Positions 13,080 to 27,470 are shown, counted from the first letter of the stretch. The stretch is 64,000 nt of DNA from Plantago major (GCA_026545765.1 JAIFAC010000295.1:1-64000), one strand, 5' to 3'. Program-made: numbers and translations. The notes: a model not told the origin generated them from the sequence alone.

Positions 13080-13218
13080 GCATGATGCAGAGGGTTTTCC
13101 AATGGAGTGGTTGTTCTTGTTGCACAGACAGACAAGGCCTCAGACGGTTTCTTCCCATCCATCCATCAATGAAATTCCTTTAGCAAGAAGATCACTCGAT
13201 CCGGCCACTTTCTTTCAG
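13080..13218 (-). pseudogene. CysRS C-terminal fragment in R1
   Basis: Minus-strand reading gives the end of cytosolic-type cysteinyl-tRNA synthetase, including LLAKGI(S)LMDGWEETV-like residues, as in the longer copies at 33,250-34,824 and 34,950-36,170. The upstream coding part is absent because element A's LTR abuts at 13,219. It is non-functional alone. Confidence 0.75.
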
Positions 13219-14870
13219 GTTGGTCCAGATAGGCAAAAGTAAAAGACTAGAGGGGGGGGGGGGGTGAATAGTCTTTTAACATTTTGGTCGATAAACACTA
13301 TGTCTCAGATATCTGTGAAGATATCTGGTACGTAGATTCAGCGCGCGGAAGACTTAAGATAGATAAGTGCAGAAACAGTTAAAGTGTGTGTGTGTGTGTG
13401 TCGAAATGTAAATACGTAAAAGTAAATAACATGTTAAGTATAGTGGTATCCGGAGGTGGCGTAATCCTCCAACTAATCCACTTCGGTCTTCCAAAGACCT
13501 AGAATTCACTAGAATAGATATTTGAGGTCACCTTACAAAGATCCTATTCTAAGACTTCGAACAAATGGTTCCCAACCAAATGTTCCCCTGAGTTGTTCCC
13601 CGACTTTCTCAGCCAAGTACTTCCTATACTCAGAATCCTTTGAGTTATTCCCTAGCTTCCCAAGCTAAGTACTTCCTACACTCAATAACCTTGGAGTTAT
13701 TCCCTAGCTTCCCAAGCTAAGTACTTCCTGTACTCCACGCCAGTTATGGTGTTGGTTTTTGGTTTGAGTTTGTCAGATGAACTTCTTGTATTAACTTTTC
13801 AGTTGATCAGAAAGCTCTATGAATCAAGTATACTTAATACACTTTTCAATGTATGGTATCTTGTTCTTTTCCGACCAAGTCTTATGATAATCGTTTCAAG
13901 AGAATGAATCTCGGATGTTTGATCTTTCGATTCAACTCTTTCACAGATAGCTTTACTTGTTTAGGATCAGGACACTTAGAACTTCAGTGCAACTTAAGAT
14001 CAAAAGCTATAGTCGCAACAGTAAGCTTAAGTAAAAGTAGTTTGCTTTGAGAGAGTAAGATATTCAGAGTAAGTTCGTAAAGTTCTTAAGGAGTGTCTCC
14101 TCTCAAGCAGTCTAAGTGTTGATATTTATAGATGAATTTGAATGCCGTTGAATAGTATCCGTTAGCTCAAATTCAAGCTATTGATATCTGTATAGTATAA
14201 TCTTAGGTGTTTGTCTTCTTCTTCAAGTAACCGCTGCTTTTGTTCGACATCTCCGTCTGCATTAAATGCATTGTACTATACTTTTGTCTCAGAGTGTGAA
14301 CGAACTATGCTTTATATCAGAGATTTGACTTACGCAGTTTTCTCTCTGAATTTTGCATGTCATTATCTTTAATCTTCAGATACCACTTGAATTGAAACAA
14401 CTTTGTTTGCAATATGTAATTCTCTTTTCGGAGATGTGGTTTAAAGCTCGAGGTATCTGAGTGTAGATATATGTGGACACTTTCCTTGTTTTCCAGATAG
14501 ACCCTTTTGATTCTCAGATATCTCTTATGACTTAGTTTGTCCAAAACTATTCGTGTCTTCAAGATATCCGTTAAGGTATCTCAGAAACTATTTCAAAGAA
14601 TCTTGTGCGCTCTTCAAGTCTTCAATGTCGTTGAACTGCTCGCTTGGATGTCTTCATCTTGGTCTTCTTCATTAAATAAAAATTACATTCTGAGACCTAA
14701 CATCCTATACAAGATTAACTAGACTATCATACTAAGTGGGTTTCCTTTTTTACAATGTTCAAGTGAACCAAGAGTACTAGTCACCTTTCTGAGACTAAGA
14801 TAAGTCATCATGTTGCTGATCAAAACTTAAACATATATTTCTAACAAAATATCTAACAAATTTCCTAACA
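13219..14870 (-). repeat. Element A 3' LTR
   Basis: Plus-strand start GTTGGTCC and end CCTAACA; about 1.65 kb. The poly-G hairpin lies near 13,246-13,285. It abuts CysRS coding sequence on the left and a purine tract of the internal region on the right (C-rich on the plus strand, about 14,871-14,886). Confidence 0.9.
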
Positions 14871-17800
14871 AATTTCCCCCTTTTTGATCAGTCAACGATG
14901 ACTATCTAACCTATTACAACTGGATGAGTGAACAATCCATTACTTAATCATTTCTTATGATTTTTCAATTCATTCAATTAAGTGCAGAAAGTAAACATCA
15001 ACCAAATCACAAGATGTGATCTTTGCTGACAAGTTATCTTTTATAGAATAATATCTGAGAGTAAGTTCATCAGATAAATTACATTTGTGGAATACAGATA
15101 ACTTTAACATAATACATTTAAGCTCAGTCAGCAAAAATACAAAAATTACATAGTAAATTAGGACAACAGGAGTGACCAAGCTCCAAGTAAACATCCTAAT
15201 TACTAGTCTTCAAGTCTTCAGTCAGTGGTTCTATGGATCAGTCTGCAAATTTCCTATCTCCAAACCTTTTGATGTCATCAGAATAATCATATAGAAGAGT
15301 TCTGACGAGCATCTCTGTGGCTCTGGCAAATCCACAGAACTCTTTGTAGTTTTGGTAGGATTTTTCGACAAAGTGCTTGACCCGACATCGTTCCCCACTT
15401 CCAGGCATGGTCTGTTCTGATATCTGAGAGTTTGAAATATTCGTAGATAATCTTCAGATATCTTATGTCACCCTTGTATTGATCTTCTGTCAGATAGAAC
15501 GACTCATAGGGTTCCACAGCGAGTCTTGCTCTTTGCTGCTCCAAGAATATCTGTGCACATCATCATTCGCTTTCCATATGGACATTCATCGAGAGGTCCT
15601 TCTTCACGGCTTCTCTTGACAACTTCAAAATCCAACCATGCTTTGATGTGATTGGTGTTGATCAAGGTAGGTTTGTCTTTTCTCCATGTCATGAGCTGTT
15701 TATGGATTGGTTCTGGAAATCTTGAATTTACTAGTAGATGCTTAAGTTCCAGAATCCAATAGCCATTCTTCTGATTGATGCACCTGTAGACAGAAGAACT
15801 ATTGTCATACTTCACATACTCAATTTTGGCTTCTTCTGGCCTGAGTGGAAGTTGACTAAGTCTTTGCTCTTCCTCGCTTGTTCCTTTCTGTCTTGAATTC
15901 TCCTTGGGGTTGTTGCTTGAAGAATCACCACCCTGGATAGACTTGGTATTTCTAGAGGGTGTTTTAGCTGCTAGTGGCTTTGCAACTATGGGCTCAGTTA
16001 GGCTTTCAATTTTCCTTTTTCTGTGAAGAGGAGCTTCATCTTCATCAGATTCCTCATCATCATCAAGAATAGATCTTGTGAGAGGTTTGCAGCCTTCTTC
16101 ATTGCCCTGGGATTTGATTTGTCCTTCTTCTTCTTCTTCAGAAGTGACATCAATCCCTTTGACTTGTCTTCTCCTTGGAGCCTTGGTACTCCTTGGAGGT
16201 TTCTGTGCCCTTGCCCTTGTAATCATTGCAGTACCTTCAGTGGGTTTCTGGGAAGCAGCTACTATTTGCAAAGCAGCTTGGCTTGAGGAGGGTTCATTTA
16301 TTCTGAGTGGTGGCTGGGAAGGTTTCTTGTTTCCTCTTCCTCTTTGAGCAGCACCAACTCCAGATTTCTTCTTGTTTCCTGCTCCTTCCCATTCCCCCTG
16401 ACTTTGTGGTCCAGATTTGTACATTCTTTCCCCCTTAGTCATTGTTGGCTGACTCAGTCTCATGAAAGAATCTGAGAGAGAGTCAAAGTGTCCTTGTAAA
16501 TAGTTGTAGGCACTGACCAACTTCTGAAGTTCGGCTTTGAGCTCTTGATTTTGTTTGATAAGTCCATTGTCCTTATCAGTGAGCTCTGCCAGTGGGCCTA
16601 GGATAGCATCTGCTTCAAAGAGTGTAACTTGCCTCTTGAAAAGCTTTTTCAGCTAAAGACGCATCATCGTCCCTTATCATTCCCAGATCTTTCTGAGCAA
16701 TGACTATGCTAGTTGTTCTCTGAGTGATGAGCTCAGTGAAATTCTTTAGTTCAGAGGGGACGGAGGCAGTTACTTCCTTGTATTGTAAAGACAACTCCTT
16801 CTTCAGATGAGCCAGAACTTGGTATCTGTTCATGTACTCGTGGGAGTGGACGTTTGGCAGTTTGCTGAATGTTTCAGGAGCAATCAGCTTCCTTTTCAAG
16901 TGAGAAACCGCCAGATGTTCATTGCGGTGTTCTACCAAAGTCTTGTCTTCTTCATCATCTGAGTAATCAGCCCAGTGATCTTCATCCTCTTGGACATTTT
17001 CATCGATCGTATCAAGTCCAGCAACCATCTCAGTGAGTGGTTTCTTTCCTTTCTGGGAGGAGGATGGTACTTCTTTTGAAGTTGATGCAGCCTTAGCATC
17101 ATGCTTGACTTCAGATACTTCTTCAGTATCGAGTTCTTTGTTGAGTGCAGTTACAGCATCTTGTAGCTCTTTGACCTCAGAGTAAGCAATCATCTCTTGC
17201 AGATATTGATCTTGTAGTTGATCTAGCTTATCTCTGGATCTAGCTATCTGGTCTTCCAGTTGAAGATGGAGCTGTTGTTCTTCTTCCAACAGTTGTGTGA
17301 GTTGAGTAGATCTGGATTGAGTATTTAACATCTTCTGTGCAATATCCTTAGAATCCTCAACTACTTGTGCTGTGACATTGTGTTGTTGGGAAGATGGATG
17401 ATTCGACTTTTGAGGAGATGGAGGCGGAGATTTCTGTGTTTGCCTCTCAGTTTGCTTTTCAGATGAGGTAGGATTTCTTCGTGAAATTCCTCCGGTGCAG
17501 GGCATCGTCATCATCCTTTTGTCGCCATCCTTGTGGTGATGGTCGGGAGGTTCAAGTCATTTTCTTATCTCTTCCTCCTCATCACCTTCAGATACAAGAT
17601 TAATCACGTCCGGGATAGTGATCTTCTGCCCATTAACTTCTTCTTGTTCAGAAGGTATGAATTGCAGTGTCTGGGGCAGGACTGGCTTGAAGGCCATCTG
17701 TAATCTTGTCTGACCATCTGCCTGTTCAAAGGCCTATAGCAACCAGGCGCCACTTCTCCGCAAAGTCCTTCGCAGAGTAGTCGCGAATGTGTATTGTTCT

Positions 17801-20703
17801 CAGAGCGAACATTGCTTGGACATATGTTTCGTGTCAAGAGCTCGTGCTCGTCACGTGGTTGATCGCTGATTCTCAATATTTCGTAGAGATCAGAGCACCA
17901 TAACCTCGCCATTTTCAAGCATTGAATGTGCTTTGCAGGTTTGAGCCATGAAGAAGGGAAGTAGGTCCCTTTATCATCATCGAACCGCTGCACTGCTTGA
18001 GCTGAAAGAAAGAGCTTTGAATGAGTTTCAAAACTTTGGTAGATATCTCGAGTGGTAGTGTAGTTTAGTTTCTAGATTACCCGTAAGTACTTGTGCTCAG
18101 AGATTGGACTCATCGAGACAATTGGTGTCTCGGATATCTTGTTGTGAGGTGGAGACTTTGAAGTCTGGTCCAAAGAACCTTTCTTTCTTGAACTCCGAGA
18201 AATACAATACTTAGGAAATAGTTTGAAAGAATCTATGCATAAACATGCTTTTAATGAATTCTGATTTGTGCTACTTACTTCCTCAAAAGGAAGCTCAGAT
18301 TCATTTTTCTCAGGAACTTGTGCAGTTTCTGGTGTTCTTTCGAGTGATGTTGCCTTGGGGGCTTCATCAATTTCCATTGATGCAGGGGAAGTCGCAACTT
18401 TATCCCCTTGCATTTCTACTTCTGAAATAGCCTGTGAGTAGAAAGTATTGAATATTAGAAGAGATAAAAGATAACCCAAGATGAAGAATACTTGTCACTT
18501 GATTGTCATATACCTTCAAGTTTGAAGGCTCAGTGATGTATTCTTCAGAAACCTTGTTGGTCACTGGCATTTCTGCCTTATCTTCTTCCTTCTCAGTTGG
18601 AGCCTGTTAGAAACATTTAACATGAATGAGCACATAAACATTTTTACTGAAAAATTAGTTCTCTTTAAGAATCAATTACCGGGCATGTGCTCATTTCTCA
18701 AGAGTTGAGGTTGAAGGACCTCTTTTCAAGATCTCGAGGCAAGCTTCTCGGCTTCCTCTTGTTTCGTTCTAACTTAGCAGAATAAAGAAATTTTTATGAG
18801 AAAAGATGTTTAAGCATAAAATGTTCACAAGATAAGAGTTAAACCAGTCATCTACCCGAGCGCTTCAGTCGATTGGTCTCGGAACTGTGACCTTTCCATA
18901 CTTTGGTCTTCTTTTCCCAGTGCAGTTTCTTTGCTTGAAGTTTCTGGTACTTCACACCTTTCCTGAGTATGCAACTCAGTTGCCTCCCCTGGTTGATCAT
19001 TCTGAGTAGATGTCTCAGTTTGATCCCTCTCAGAGAGTTGGGGAACCTGCTCTTTTGCAGGATTTTCTTCAGCTTGTTGTAATGCTGGTAATTCGAAATG
19101 GAGTTCATTAACCATTCCATCAACCACTTGTGGTCATTGGTTGTGGTTGTTGTGTTTGTGGTTGTGGTTGTCCGGAAGAAGATTGATCATGAACGTTCTT
19201 CCGGACTTTTAGACTTGCATTCTCATCATCATCACCAAGATTAGTTACCACTCATCAGGGCTTCTTGTAGTTGTGCATAAGATACTGTCCCTGATGATGT
19301 GTTGGCACCAACAACCTTTGCTATAGGTTCAGCAACCTGAGGTGTAGGTTCTTCTTCAGATACCTTATCACCAGTTACTGTTATAGTAACCTTAGCCCTT
19401 TTTGCTCTTTGTAGGACTTGAGAGATGACTAGTGTATCTTCTTCATCATCAGAGCTCTCATCAGCATTGGGAACTGATTGGTCCATTACTCCTGCGATTT
19501 CTACAGATATGGCTTGGTGCTTTTCACCTGTCTTGGCAGCATTAATAAGTTCATCAGCAGGCTCGTGATAGTCTTCACATTTCGAAAGCACTTTCTCTGT
19601 CAGATCTACTTGTTCAAGAGTTGTGAACTCTTTGCAAGATTGATCGTTCATCGAATGCCTGCAGATTCGAATCGACAACCTCAATAGGTGTGTCTTCTGA
19701 TTTGCCAGCAGGCTTCTTCCTTGAAGTTCTGGGCTTCTTAGTCGCAACCTTATCCTTAGATATCTTCTCAGACTTGTGCTTTTTCGAACCTTTCTGAGAC
19801 CCAACAACCTTTTTCATCATGTTCGTGTGCTCATACTTGTAGAAAGTTGTCATTGCTATTTCAAATTGCCTCTCGAGCTTAATGCCAAGCTTCTCCAGCA
19901 AGTAGCATATCTTCAGACCATAGTTAACTGTGGCCTTTGGCTCAGCTAGTCCTTTGGCAATCTTAGGCTCAAGCCTTGTATCTTCTTCACAAACTTCATG
20001 AAGGCGTACTTTCCCCATTAAAAGGGTTTTCCAAATACATCTTGTTGATTCAGAAGAACATCATCATCCACCGTTCTTCGCTTATCCGTCAAGACCTCTC
20101 AGAGACCATCAAAGCATCTGTGAAGGATACATGCCAATACATCCCAGTGAACCATCAGATGTCTGGTTCGGATGTCATCAAGTTTGAACTCAGTGGTGTA
20201 TCTGATTTTTCAAGATCACACACGTCACTGTATAGTTGTTTAACACCTTCAAGGAGATCTTCATCCTTGGTGTTAATTTCAAAATCCTTTCCAAGATTTT
20301 GAAGTACGAACAACTTGCAAAAAGTCTTCAAGTCCAGAAGGATTTCCTCGATCAAGTCTTGATAGACACTATTGCGGCCTTGATTACACGGAAATTATCC
20401 TGGAGATGTTGTAGAATTCCAACACATCGAGTGATGAAATTCCACTAGGGCGAGCAAATAGAAAACCCTTGATTTGTGCCTTTTCAAGCATGTCAAGAAT
20501 TAGCTTCACACCGTTCTCTATCAGAGTGTGAGGTATTCCTCAACCATGGCACCACCCCAAATCATTCTGTGATTTGAAGTCCAATGGTCAGGATTAAACT
20601 CTCCCACTATTCGGTTGTTGACGATAACCAACTCTAGTGCTTGCTTTTCAGCAGTACCAGTGGAGGATTGGGATTTCTGTGTAGAAGTGTTCTTGGGGGC
20701 CAT
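14871..20703 (-). mobile_element. Element A 3' additional (env-like) ORF region
   Basis: A distal non-coding stretch (14,871-15,200) is followed by blocks of open frame reading leftward from about 20,703. The encoded material is hydrophilic, rich in Glu, Lys, Ser and Gln, with long predicted coiled-coil-like segments (around 16.6-17.5 kb) and an acidic, basic-tailed part around 15.5-16.5 kb. SIRE-family elements are known to carry an extra ORF here, usually called env-like. I see no convincing signal peptide or membrane anchor. Short GT-AG introns appear to separate several of the blocks. The region is a fossil with several breaks. Confidence 0.75.
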
Positions 20704-21399
20704 CTCTTTATATAGTGTAGGGATTTGAGCTTGTGTTTGAACGAGATTTGATTAAGTGATTCTTTTCAGAAAAACTTAATCAGGATTTGCAGAGATTTTA
20801 GAGAGATTGCAGAGGATCAAGAGAAGGTTTTTGCTGTTTTGATGCAAGATGAAATTTCGGATTAAGCAAAAGTGATTTTCTTTGCCAAAATCGTATATAT
20901 ATAGCAAAAGAATCTCAACAGACAAATACATACAAATTGATTTTGTGTATACATATCTGTGATTTTGCAAGCCGGCATGAGCAAAAGTAACTTCGGCATT
21001 AAATGCAAAGTGGGCTTTTGTCGGAATTTTTACAGTCCACTATTAACTGTGAATTAATTTCCGCCGTTCAGATCAAACGCTTTGTTTCATCAATGGTCTT
21101 TATTGCTTCTACAGCAATGATCACAATCAACAAATGTAATTGTGCCCATTCAATGAATTTTGGCTATTAGCTATCTGAATCACGTTTTTGTTTGACCAAG
21201 AACACTGTTTGCATCTGAATCTGTCTTATACTTAGGATTTTTCCAAGTTTTTCACAAAGATAGAAATAATGCGCATTTCAAGAGAGTAGTTGACTACAGA
21301 TAGTTGTACTATTCTCCTTAGTGTTCTCCGTAAATAGAGTGATCCAGATATCTGAGTTCCTGTCTCAGAGATCTTTAAGCTTTCTTTTTGCTCTTTAGC

Positions 21400-21510
21400 C
21401 TTTTTGATTTCTCCTTTCTGGATTCCCGTTCCAGATACCTCTTTTCTGGATTCCCGTTCGAGATTTCTCTTTTCTCTTTTCTCTTTTCTGGATTCCCATT
21501 CCAGATATCT
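21400..21510 (-). repeat. Tandem repeats between pol and the 3' ORF, element A
   Basis: A unit around CTGGAACGGGAATCCAGAAA (minus strand) is repeated about three times, separated by short GAGAAAA runs. The same array occurs in element B at about 48,685-48,785, so it belongs to the family rather than to one copy. Each unit is itself partly palindromic (CTGGA against TCCAG). Confidence 0.8.
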
Positions 21511-21539
21511 GAACTTTTCAGTTCAAAGGTAGTTCTATT

Positions 21540-24500
21540 AGTCCAAGATCGTCTTAAGGCTAAGAATCTACTTTCTTGTAGTGGCTTAGTGAAGATATCT
21601 GCAAGTTGGTCTTCAGTGCCAATCTTGAGTATCTCTATATTGCCTTTTTCAACATGATCTCTAATGAAGTGGTGTCTAACATCAATGTGCTTTGTTCTGG
21701 CATGAAACTTAGGATTCTGTGTAATCGCAATAGCACTTGTGTTGTCACAGAAAATGGGAGTTTTCACTTCATCGAGTCCATAGTCTTTAAGTTGTTGTTG
21801 AATCCACAAAATTTTGTTGCACAACAACCAAAGAAGAATATATTCAGATCTGGTAGAAGTTGCAATTGAGTTTTGGTTCTTGCTAAACCATGAGATAAGT
21901 CTAGTACCCAGAAACTGACAAGTTCCTGAGGTACTTTTCCTATCAAGCAGTGATCCAGCGTAATCAGCATCTGAATAACCAGCTAAACTCAATCCACTTT
22001 CTTTGGGATACCACAGTCCTACATCTACTGTACCTTTTACATACCTTAATATTTTCATAGCAATGTTGTAGTGTGTTTGCATTGGATTTGTCTGGAATCT
22101 AGCACACACTCCAACAGCATATTGAATATCAGGACTACTTGCAGTAAGGTAGAGTAGTGAACCGATCAATTTCCTATACTTATGTTCTTCAACACTCTTA
22201 TCTGATTCAGTATAGGTCATTTTGGTTCCGATGCTCATAGGTATCTTAGCATTCTTTTCAGAAGGCTTTAGATTGAACTTTGTGAGCATATCCTTTGCAT
22301 ACTTTGTTTGACTGATGAATATTCCATCATTGAGTTGCTTAACTTGCAATCCTAGGAAATAATTCATTTCTCCCATCATGCTCATCTCAAACTTACTTTT
22401 CATGAGATTTGCAAAGTCATCACAAAGTTGCTTGTCCTTAGATCCAAATATGATATCATCAACATATACTTGAACTAAGAGTAGTTTCCCGTCGTGATTC
22501 AAGGTAAATAAAGTTTTATCAACTTCACCTTTCTTGAAACCACTTTCCAGAAGGTATTTGGCCAAAGTATCATACCATGCTCTGGGAGCCTGTTTCAGTT
22601 TATACAGAGCTTTCTGTAATTTATAGACCATTCTACTTTCTGAGGAAACTTCAAAGCCAGGTGGTTGCTCAACATAGACTTCCTCGACAAGTTAACCATT
22701 TAAGAATGCACTCTTGACATCCATCTGATAAACTTTAAAATCTTTATGAGCTGCAAAGGCTAGAAAGAGTCTAATTGCATCCAATCTGTCAACTGGTGCA
22801 TATGACTCATCAAAGTCTAGACCTTCAGTCTGGGTAAATCCCTTGGCAACCAATCTTGCTTTGTTTCTGGTTATTTCACCAGATTCATTCATTTTGTTTC
22901 TGAAAACCCATTTAGTTCCAATCACAGATATTCCTTGAATAAATGGAACTAGTTTCCAAACTTTGTTTCTCTCAAATTGATCAAACTCTTCTTGCATAGC
23001 AGAGATACAGTCTTGGTCTCTCAATGCTTCTTCAATGGTTTTTGGTTCAATATCTGAGATAAAACATCCAAAGAGAGAATTAGCATTTTCAGCTATTGCT
23101 CTCCTAGTCCTAACACCTTGATTAATTGGTCCAATTACATCTTTTGCAGGATCATCCTTGATCCACTTCATCATAGGTTTAGTGCTAGTAGGATCAACAT
23201 CAAAGTGATCTGAATGTGAATCACTATGATTTTGATTTGATACTTTTTCAGTATATGAGACATTTTGCTCCTTAGAAGGGCAATTAATGTCTAACACTTG
23301 TTCAGTGTTTGAGCTATCTGGAACATATCTTTCAGAGAGATTATTTCCAGAGATAGCTTCATGATGAATATCTTCAGATTCCATTTCTCGAAGTTTCATT
23401 GGAAATTCTTCATCATGTATGTGAGTCATCTGGTTGTTACTAGGCAATTCATGCTTTTCTACGTCAGAGTCATCCTCACTTTCCACAATAATGTTTTTCC
23501 TTTTTGAGGGTTCTTTTTCAGAATCCTTTATCATTAGTTCTTTGAACTTTTCTGAGATTTCATCAGTAAGAGGTGTTTTCTTACTTCCTTCATAGAATAC
23601 AACATGAACTGATTCTTCAAGCTTCCTTGTTCTTTTGTTGTAAATTCTGTAAGCTTTGCTATTCATAGAATAACCAAGAAATACACCTTCATCCGCTTTT
23701 GGTTGAAATGTTCTCAGATACTCTTTTCCGTTGTTGAGAACAAAACATCTACAACCAAATACTCTCAGATGTTTGATATTAGGGGGTCTACCAACCAAGA
23801 TTTCATAGGGGGTCTTGTCATGGTGTTTGTTTATCAAACATCTGTTCTGAGTGTAGCATGTTGTGTTTACAGCTTCAACCCAATAAACTTCACTTATTTC
23901 AAAGGTCGTCATTAGCATTGTCCTTGCAGCTTCTTTAAGGGTTCTGTTTTTCCTTTCTGCAACACCATTTTGTTGAGGTGTTCTTACAGAGGACAGTTGG
24001 TGTTGTATACCGTTGCAGGTACAAAACTCCTTTATGTACTGGTTAACAAACTTAGTACCATGGTCTGTTCTAATTGCAGATACCTTGTCATTTTTCATGA
24101 CTTCAAGCTTTTTCAGCAAGTTTGGTATCTCCACCCTGGCATCAGATTTGTGTTTCAGGAAGACAACCCAAGTGAATCTTGAGAAGTCATCTACAACAAC
24201 CAGACCATATTTCTTTCCTGCATAACTAGTTACAGATGATTCAAAAAGATCCATGTGTAAAATTTGCAATGGTCTAACACTAGAGTGTCTGGTTTTGGAC
24301 TTGAAAGATATCTTGGATTGTTTCCCCATCTGAGAGGCAGAACATATACCATCCTTTCTGAAAGATGTTTTGGGAAGACCAACCACTAACTCTTTCTTGG
24401 CAAGTTTGTTCAGAGTTTTGAAATTCAAGTGACTCATGCTTTTGTGCCATAACCAGTGCTCTTCTGTGTGACCTGATTGACTCACCATGAGACATTCTTC

Positions 24501-24890
24501 AGTTGTGGCAGAAGCCCAATCGGCAACATAAAGACTACCTTTCCGCCGAGCAACCAAGACTGTCTGCTTTGACTCATTGTCAATAAGTTTGCAGTACTTT
24601 GCTTTGAATTTCACAGTAAAACCTTTGTCTGCAAACTGGCTCATGCTAAATAGATTATATTTCAAATCCTTAACATGTAATACGTCAGTGATTGTTAATG
24701 ATCCCAATTTGACGTTGCCAAATCCCAGAGATGGATTTAATTCTCCTTCAGCAAATCTGATATCTGGTCCTGTATTGCAAGCTTTGTAATCGACCAGATT
24801 TGCTTTATCTCCTGTCATGTGCTTTCCGCATCCACTATCAAATAGCCATTGTGCTTTAGTCCAAGAAGCGTTCTGCACATAACAGGAAAC
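21540..24890 (-). mobile_element. Element A pol region: protease, integrase, RT, RNase H
   Basis: Copia domain order read leftward: aspartic protease with a DSG signature (about 24.8 kb), integrase zinc-binding and catalytic core (about 24.4-23.9 kb), the GKEYLR/VFLGYS C-terminal part (about 23.7 kb), reverse transcriptase with the KARLVAKGF and YVDD signatures (about 22.9-22.4 kb) and RNase H with SDADYAG and [13 protein letters not shown] signatures (about 21.95-21.6 kb). Integrase upstream of RT separates Copia from Gypsy. Fossil. Confidence 0.93.
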
Positions 24891-24896
24891 AGGAGA

Positions 24897-27390
24897 TTAG
24901 GTTCTCATATCTTTAATGGAACCGTCAGTATTAAAGAATCTTCCAGTGGGAATCCATTTTTGAATGAATTTCCTTGGAACATTCTTTTGTCTGACAGGAA
25001 CATAAGGAGGAATTCTAGTTGAATGAATGTTATAATTAATAAGAACTACTTTCTTCCTTCGAGTGTTCCTAGGTGCTCCTTTTGATGCTTTCAGATACCT
25101 GTTAGGTTTCTGAGTTTGCTTTTCAGCAAACTTAGCTTTCCTTGCCAGATTTCTTCTAGCCCTGGCATTCAGATTTTCAGTGGCTTGATTCAACTTCCAC
25201 TTCTGATAATTGCTTTGAGCAATTCTAGCCTTTAGCCATCGTTCTTGCTCCAGTTTGTACTCATGAGCAAGTTGTTTTCCGATGCTTTTATAGCCAATAC
25301 CATTTCGAGCACTTGAAGCTATCTGAGATCTTTTCTCAGCAGCTTTGCTAGTCTCTGGTTGGTCCAATTTCTTTCCAGAAAATGTGACCTGGGAGAATTT
25401 GCCAGCTCCTGCAATTCTACCCTTTTGAGAGACATAGCACTGTGGGTGTTTATACTTTTCAGTGTTATGTTTCTTTTCAGAGACATGCCCAACAGTTTTC
25501 TGTTTGACTTGTTTTTCCCACAAAGGAGTAGTCGCAACTGCCTTTCCTTTGTCTACAATCTTTGTCTTTTGACCGATGTTATAGATTGTTTGGGAACCAT
25601 CTTGCTGAGTAGTTATGAATGTTCTTCTTTCTTCACTCTTATTCAGAGTGGAAGAACAGTCTGTTTGTGTTCTCAGTCCAAGTCCTTTGAAGGATCTCTT
25701 AAGTAAGATTGTACTTCAGTTAGAGTGTAAGATTGAAAAGATAATTCTTTCTTTTTGAGTTCCTTATTTTCAGAAAGAAGATCTTCATATTTCTTTTGAA
25801 GTACTGCCAATGCTTCTTTATGTGACTTTTCACTCGATATCTCGAGCTTTGAGAAATGCATTTTCAGTTCTTTTTCTCGTGATATCTTAACCAAATGAGA
25901 ATTTTCCTTTGCAAGAAAATTCTTTTCCTCCTCTAGATTTTCAGTTCTCGCACGGATCATTAGAAATTCTCTTTCATAGATATCAAGTTCCTTTCTGAGA
26001 TTTTCTAGATCTTTTGTTTCTTCCTCATCACTTTCATAAGTGTAACAAGAAGTATGTGTTACCTCATCAGCCATAAGACAGTTTTCAATGTTAGAGATGT
26101 CTGGACCGTCGATCTCAGCAACTCCACACATTTCATTCTTCTTGAGGCCAAAGTCGATTATATCGTGAGTAACTCCACATAATTCTGGTGATGGTAACGT
26201 TGAGTCATCTGAGTCATCTTCAGAGTCTGTCTCAACATCTAGAGCATCCAATTGAGTTTGGATTTTCTTTATTTCTTCAGTTAGCAAAGCTTTCTGGCTT
26301 CTTCTGAAGATTCTTCTATCTTTTCTGTCACCTGTCTTTAGTTTGTTGAAGGCAGGACAATCCTTTTTGAAGTGACCAGGTTTTTGACAGTAGAAACAGA
26401 TATCGTTACCAATTTCTGCTTCCTCAGTACTTGGTGCTTTTTGAGCTTGCTTTTTCAGCGAGCTTTGCATATCCTTGTACTGGTGATAGTTTGAGCCTAG
26501 ATGCTTTTTCAGCTTCTCTTTGGCTTTTCTTCTCTCAATTTCTCGACTGACAAATTTGCTCATTTGCTTTGCAGCAAGAGCATCCTCAGTCTCCTCCTTG
26601 CTTTTCTTCTTTTCAGAAGTTCCTTGAGTAACTAGAGCAACATTCTGCAACTTTTCAGTTGTTTGTTCTCTCTGAGTTGTCTCATAATCAACCGTAGCAA
26701 GATGAGAGAAAAGTTCCACTGGAGTGATATTTGGCATACCTTGGTTAAAATAAAAGAATTTAGTATGCTCCCAGTTGTGGTTAAGACTTCTGACAATAGT
26801 CTTAATCTTCTCTGACTGGGAGTATCTATTGCTTTCCCCAAGTGCTGCCATATCACTCATGAGTGGTAAACGAAATCAAGTTCTTCCAGAGTTTCAGTGG
26901 GACCTTGTTTGAAATTTTGAAATTTCAACTTTAGAACTTCAAACTTGTTTTCCTTGGTTTTCTCGGCCCAAAGATGATTTCTTCAATCAGCTGTGCAACT
27001 TTTTTAGCACCCCACATTTACAATGTATGTGCTCGTGTCGATCTCGATGATGATGTTACGAGCTTGACAATCCAATGATTCCTCTTGGCATCTTCCGATG
27101 TCCAGAGTTCTCTGGGCTTTGGTTCGTAATAACTTGACCAGTAGATCTTCCACTAGTTGACGCATCTGTTTGTGAAGATCCTTCGCTTTGATCTCTGTCT
27201 CTTCCACTCGAAACCTCCATGACTTGCTTAAGTTGTTGAATGACTATTGGGCCATTCTTTATTACTTCGATCATCTCGTCACTTATGGCTTCAAGGTGGA
27301 GCATCATGTTATTTTTCCATTTCTCGTAGTTCTCTGGTTTGAGAACGGGTGCATCACTCAGAGACATACCTGCACACTTAACACACAAAT
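24897..27390 (-). mobile_element. Element A gag region
   Basis: Gag starts about 80-100 bp after the primer site with a KPENYEKWKNNM-type N-terminus and contains one zinc knuckle of the CX2CX4HX4C type (about 26,345-26,405), followed by an acidic stretch and a long coiled-coil-like segment typical of SIRE gag, then a basic part leading towards the protease. Fossil with a few breaks. Confidence 0.9.
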
Positions 27391-27470
27391 TAAATAGTCC
27401 TCAAAAGTGGACAAAGTTCCTTCACCTATCTGGGGATCTAGGTTCAGTGCAGAAGGCTGGTGAACCTCCT

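Larger units (their letters stand above)
11588..13218. repeat. Host-derived duplicated segment R1
   Basis: This segment recurs, complete or partial, at 29,582-30,135 (R2), 31,805-33,420 (R3) and, inverted, 36,040-37,642 (R4). In order it holds: SCC2 intron sequence with the first 19 or so bases of an SCC2 exon (about 11,588-11,749), a broken plus-strand exon set resembling a RimP-like (UPF0090) plant protein (about 11,800-12,110), intron-like AT-rich DNA, and the minus-strand C-terminal end of CysRS (about 13,080-13,218). Its right end abuts the LTR of element A inside CysRS coding sequence. It is a chimera of pieces from at least two host loci. Confidence 0.8.

Noticed and set aside
16023-16347. 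Overlapping plus-strand open frames within element A
   Set aside because: Antisense shadows of the acidic, serine-rich 3' ORF region on the minus strand; Leu/Ser/Phe-rich translations are typical of such shadows. The same shadows recur antisense to element B.
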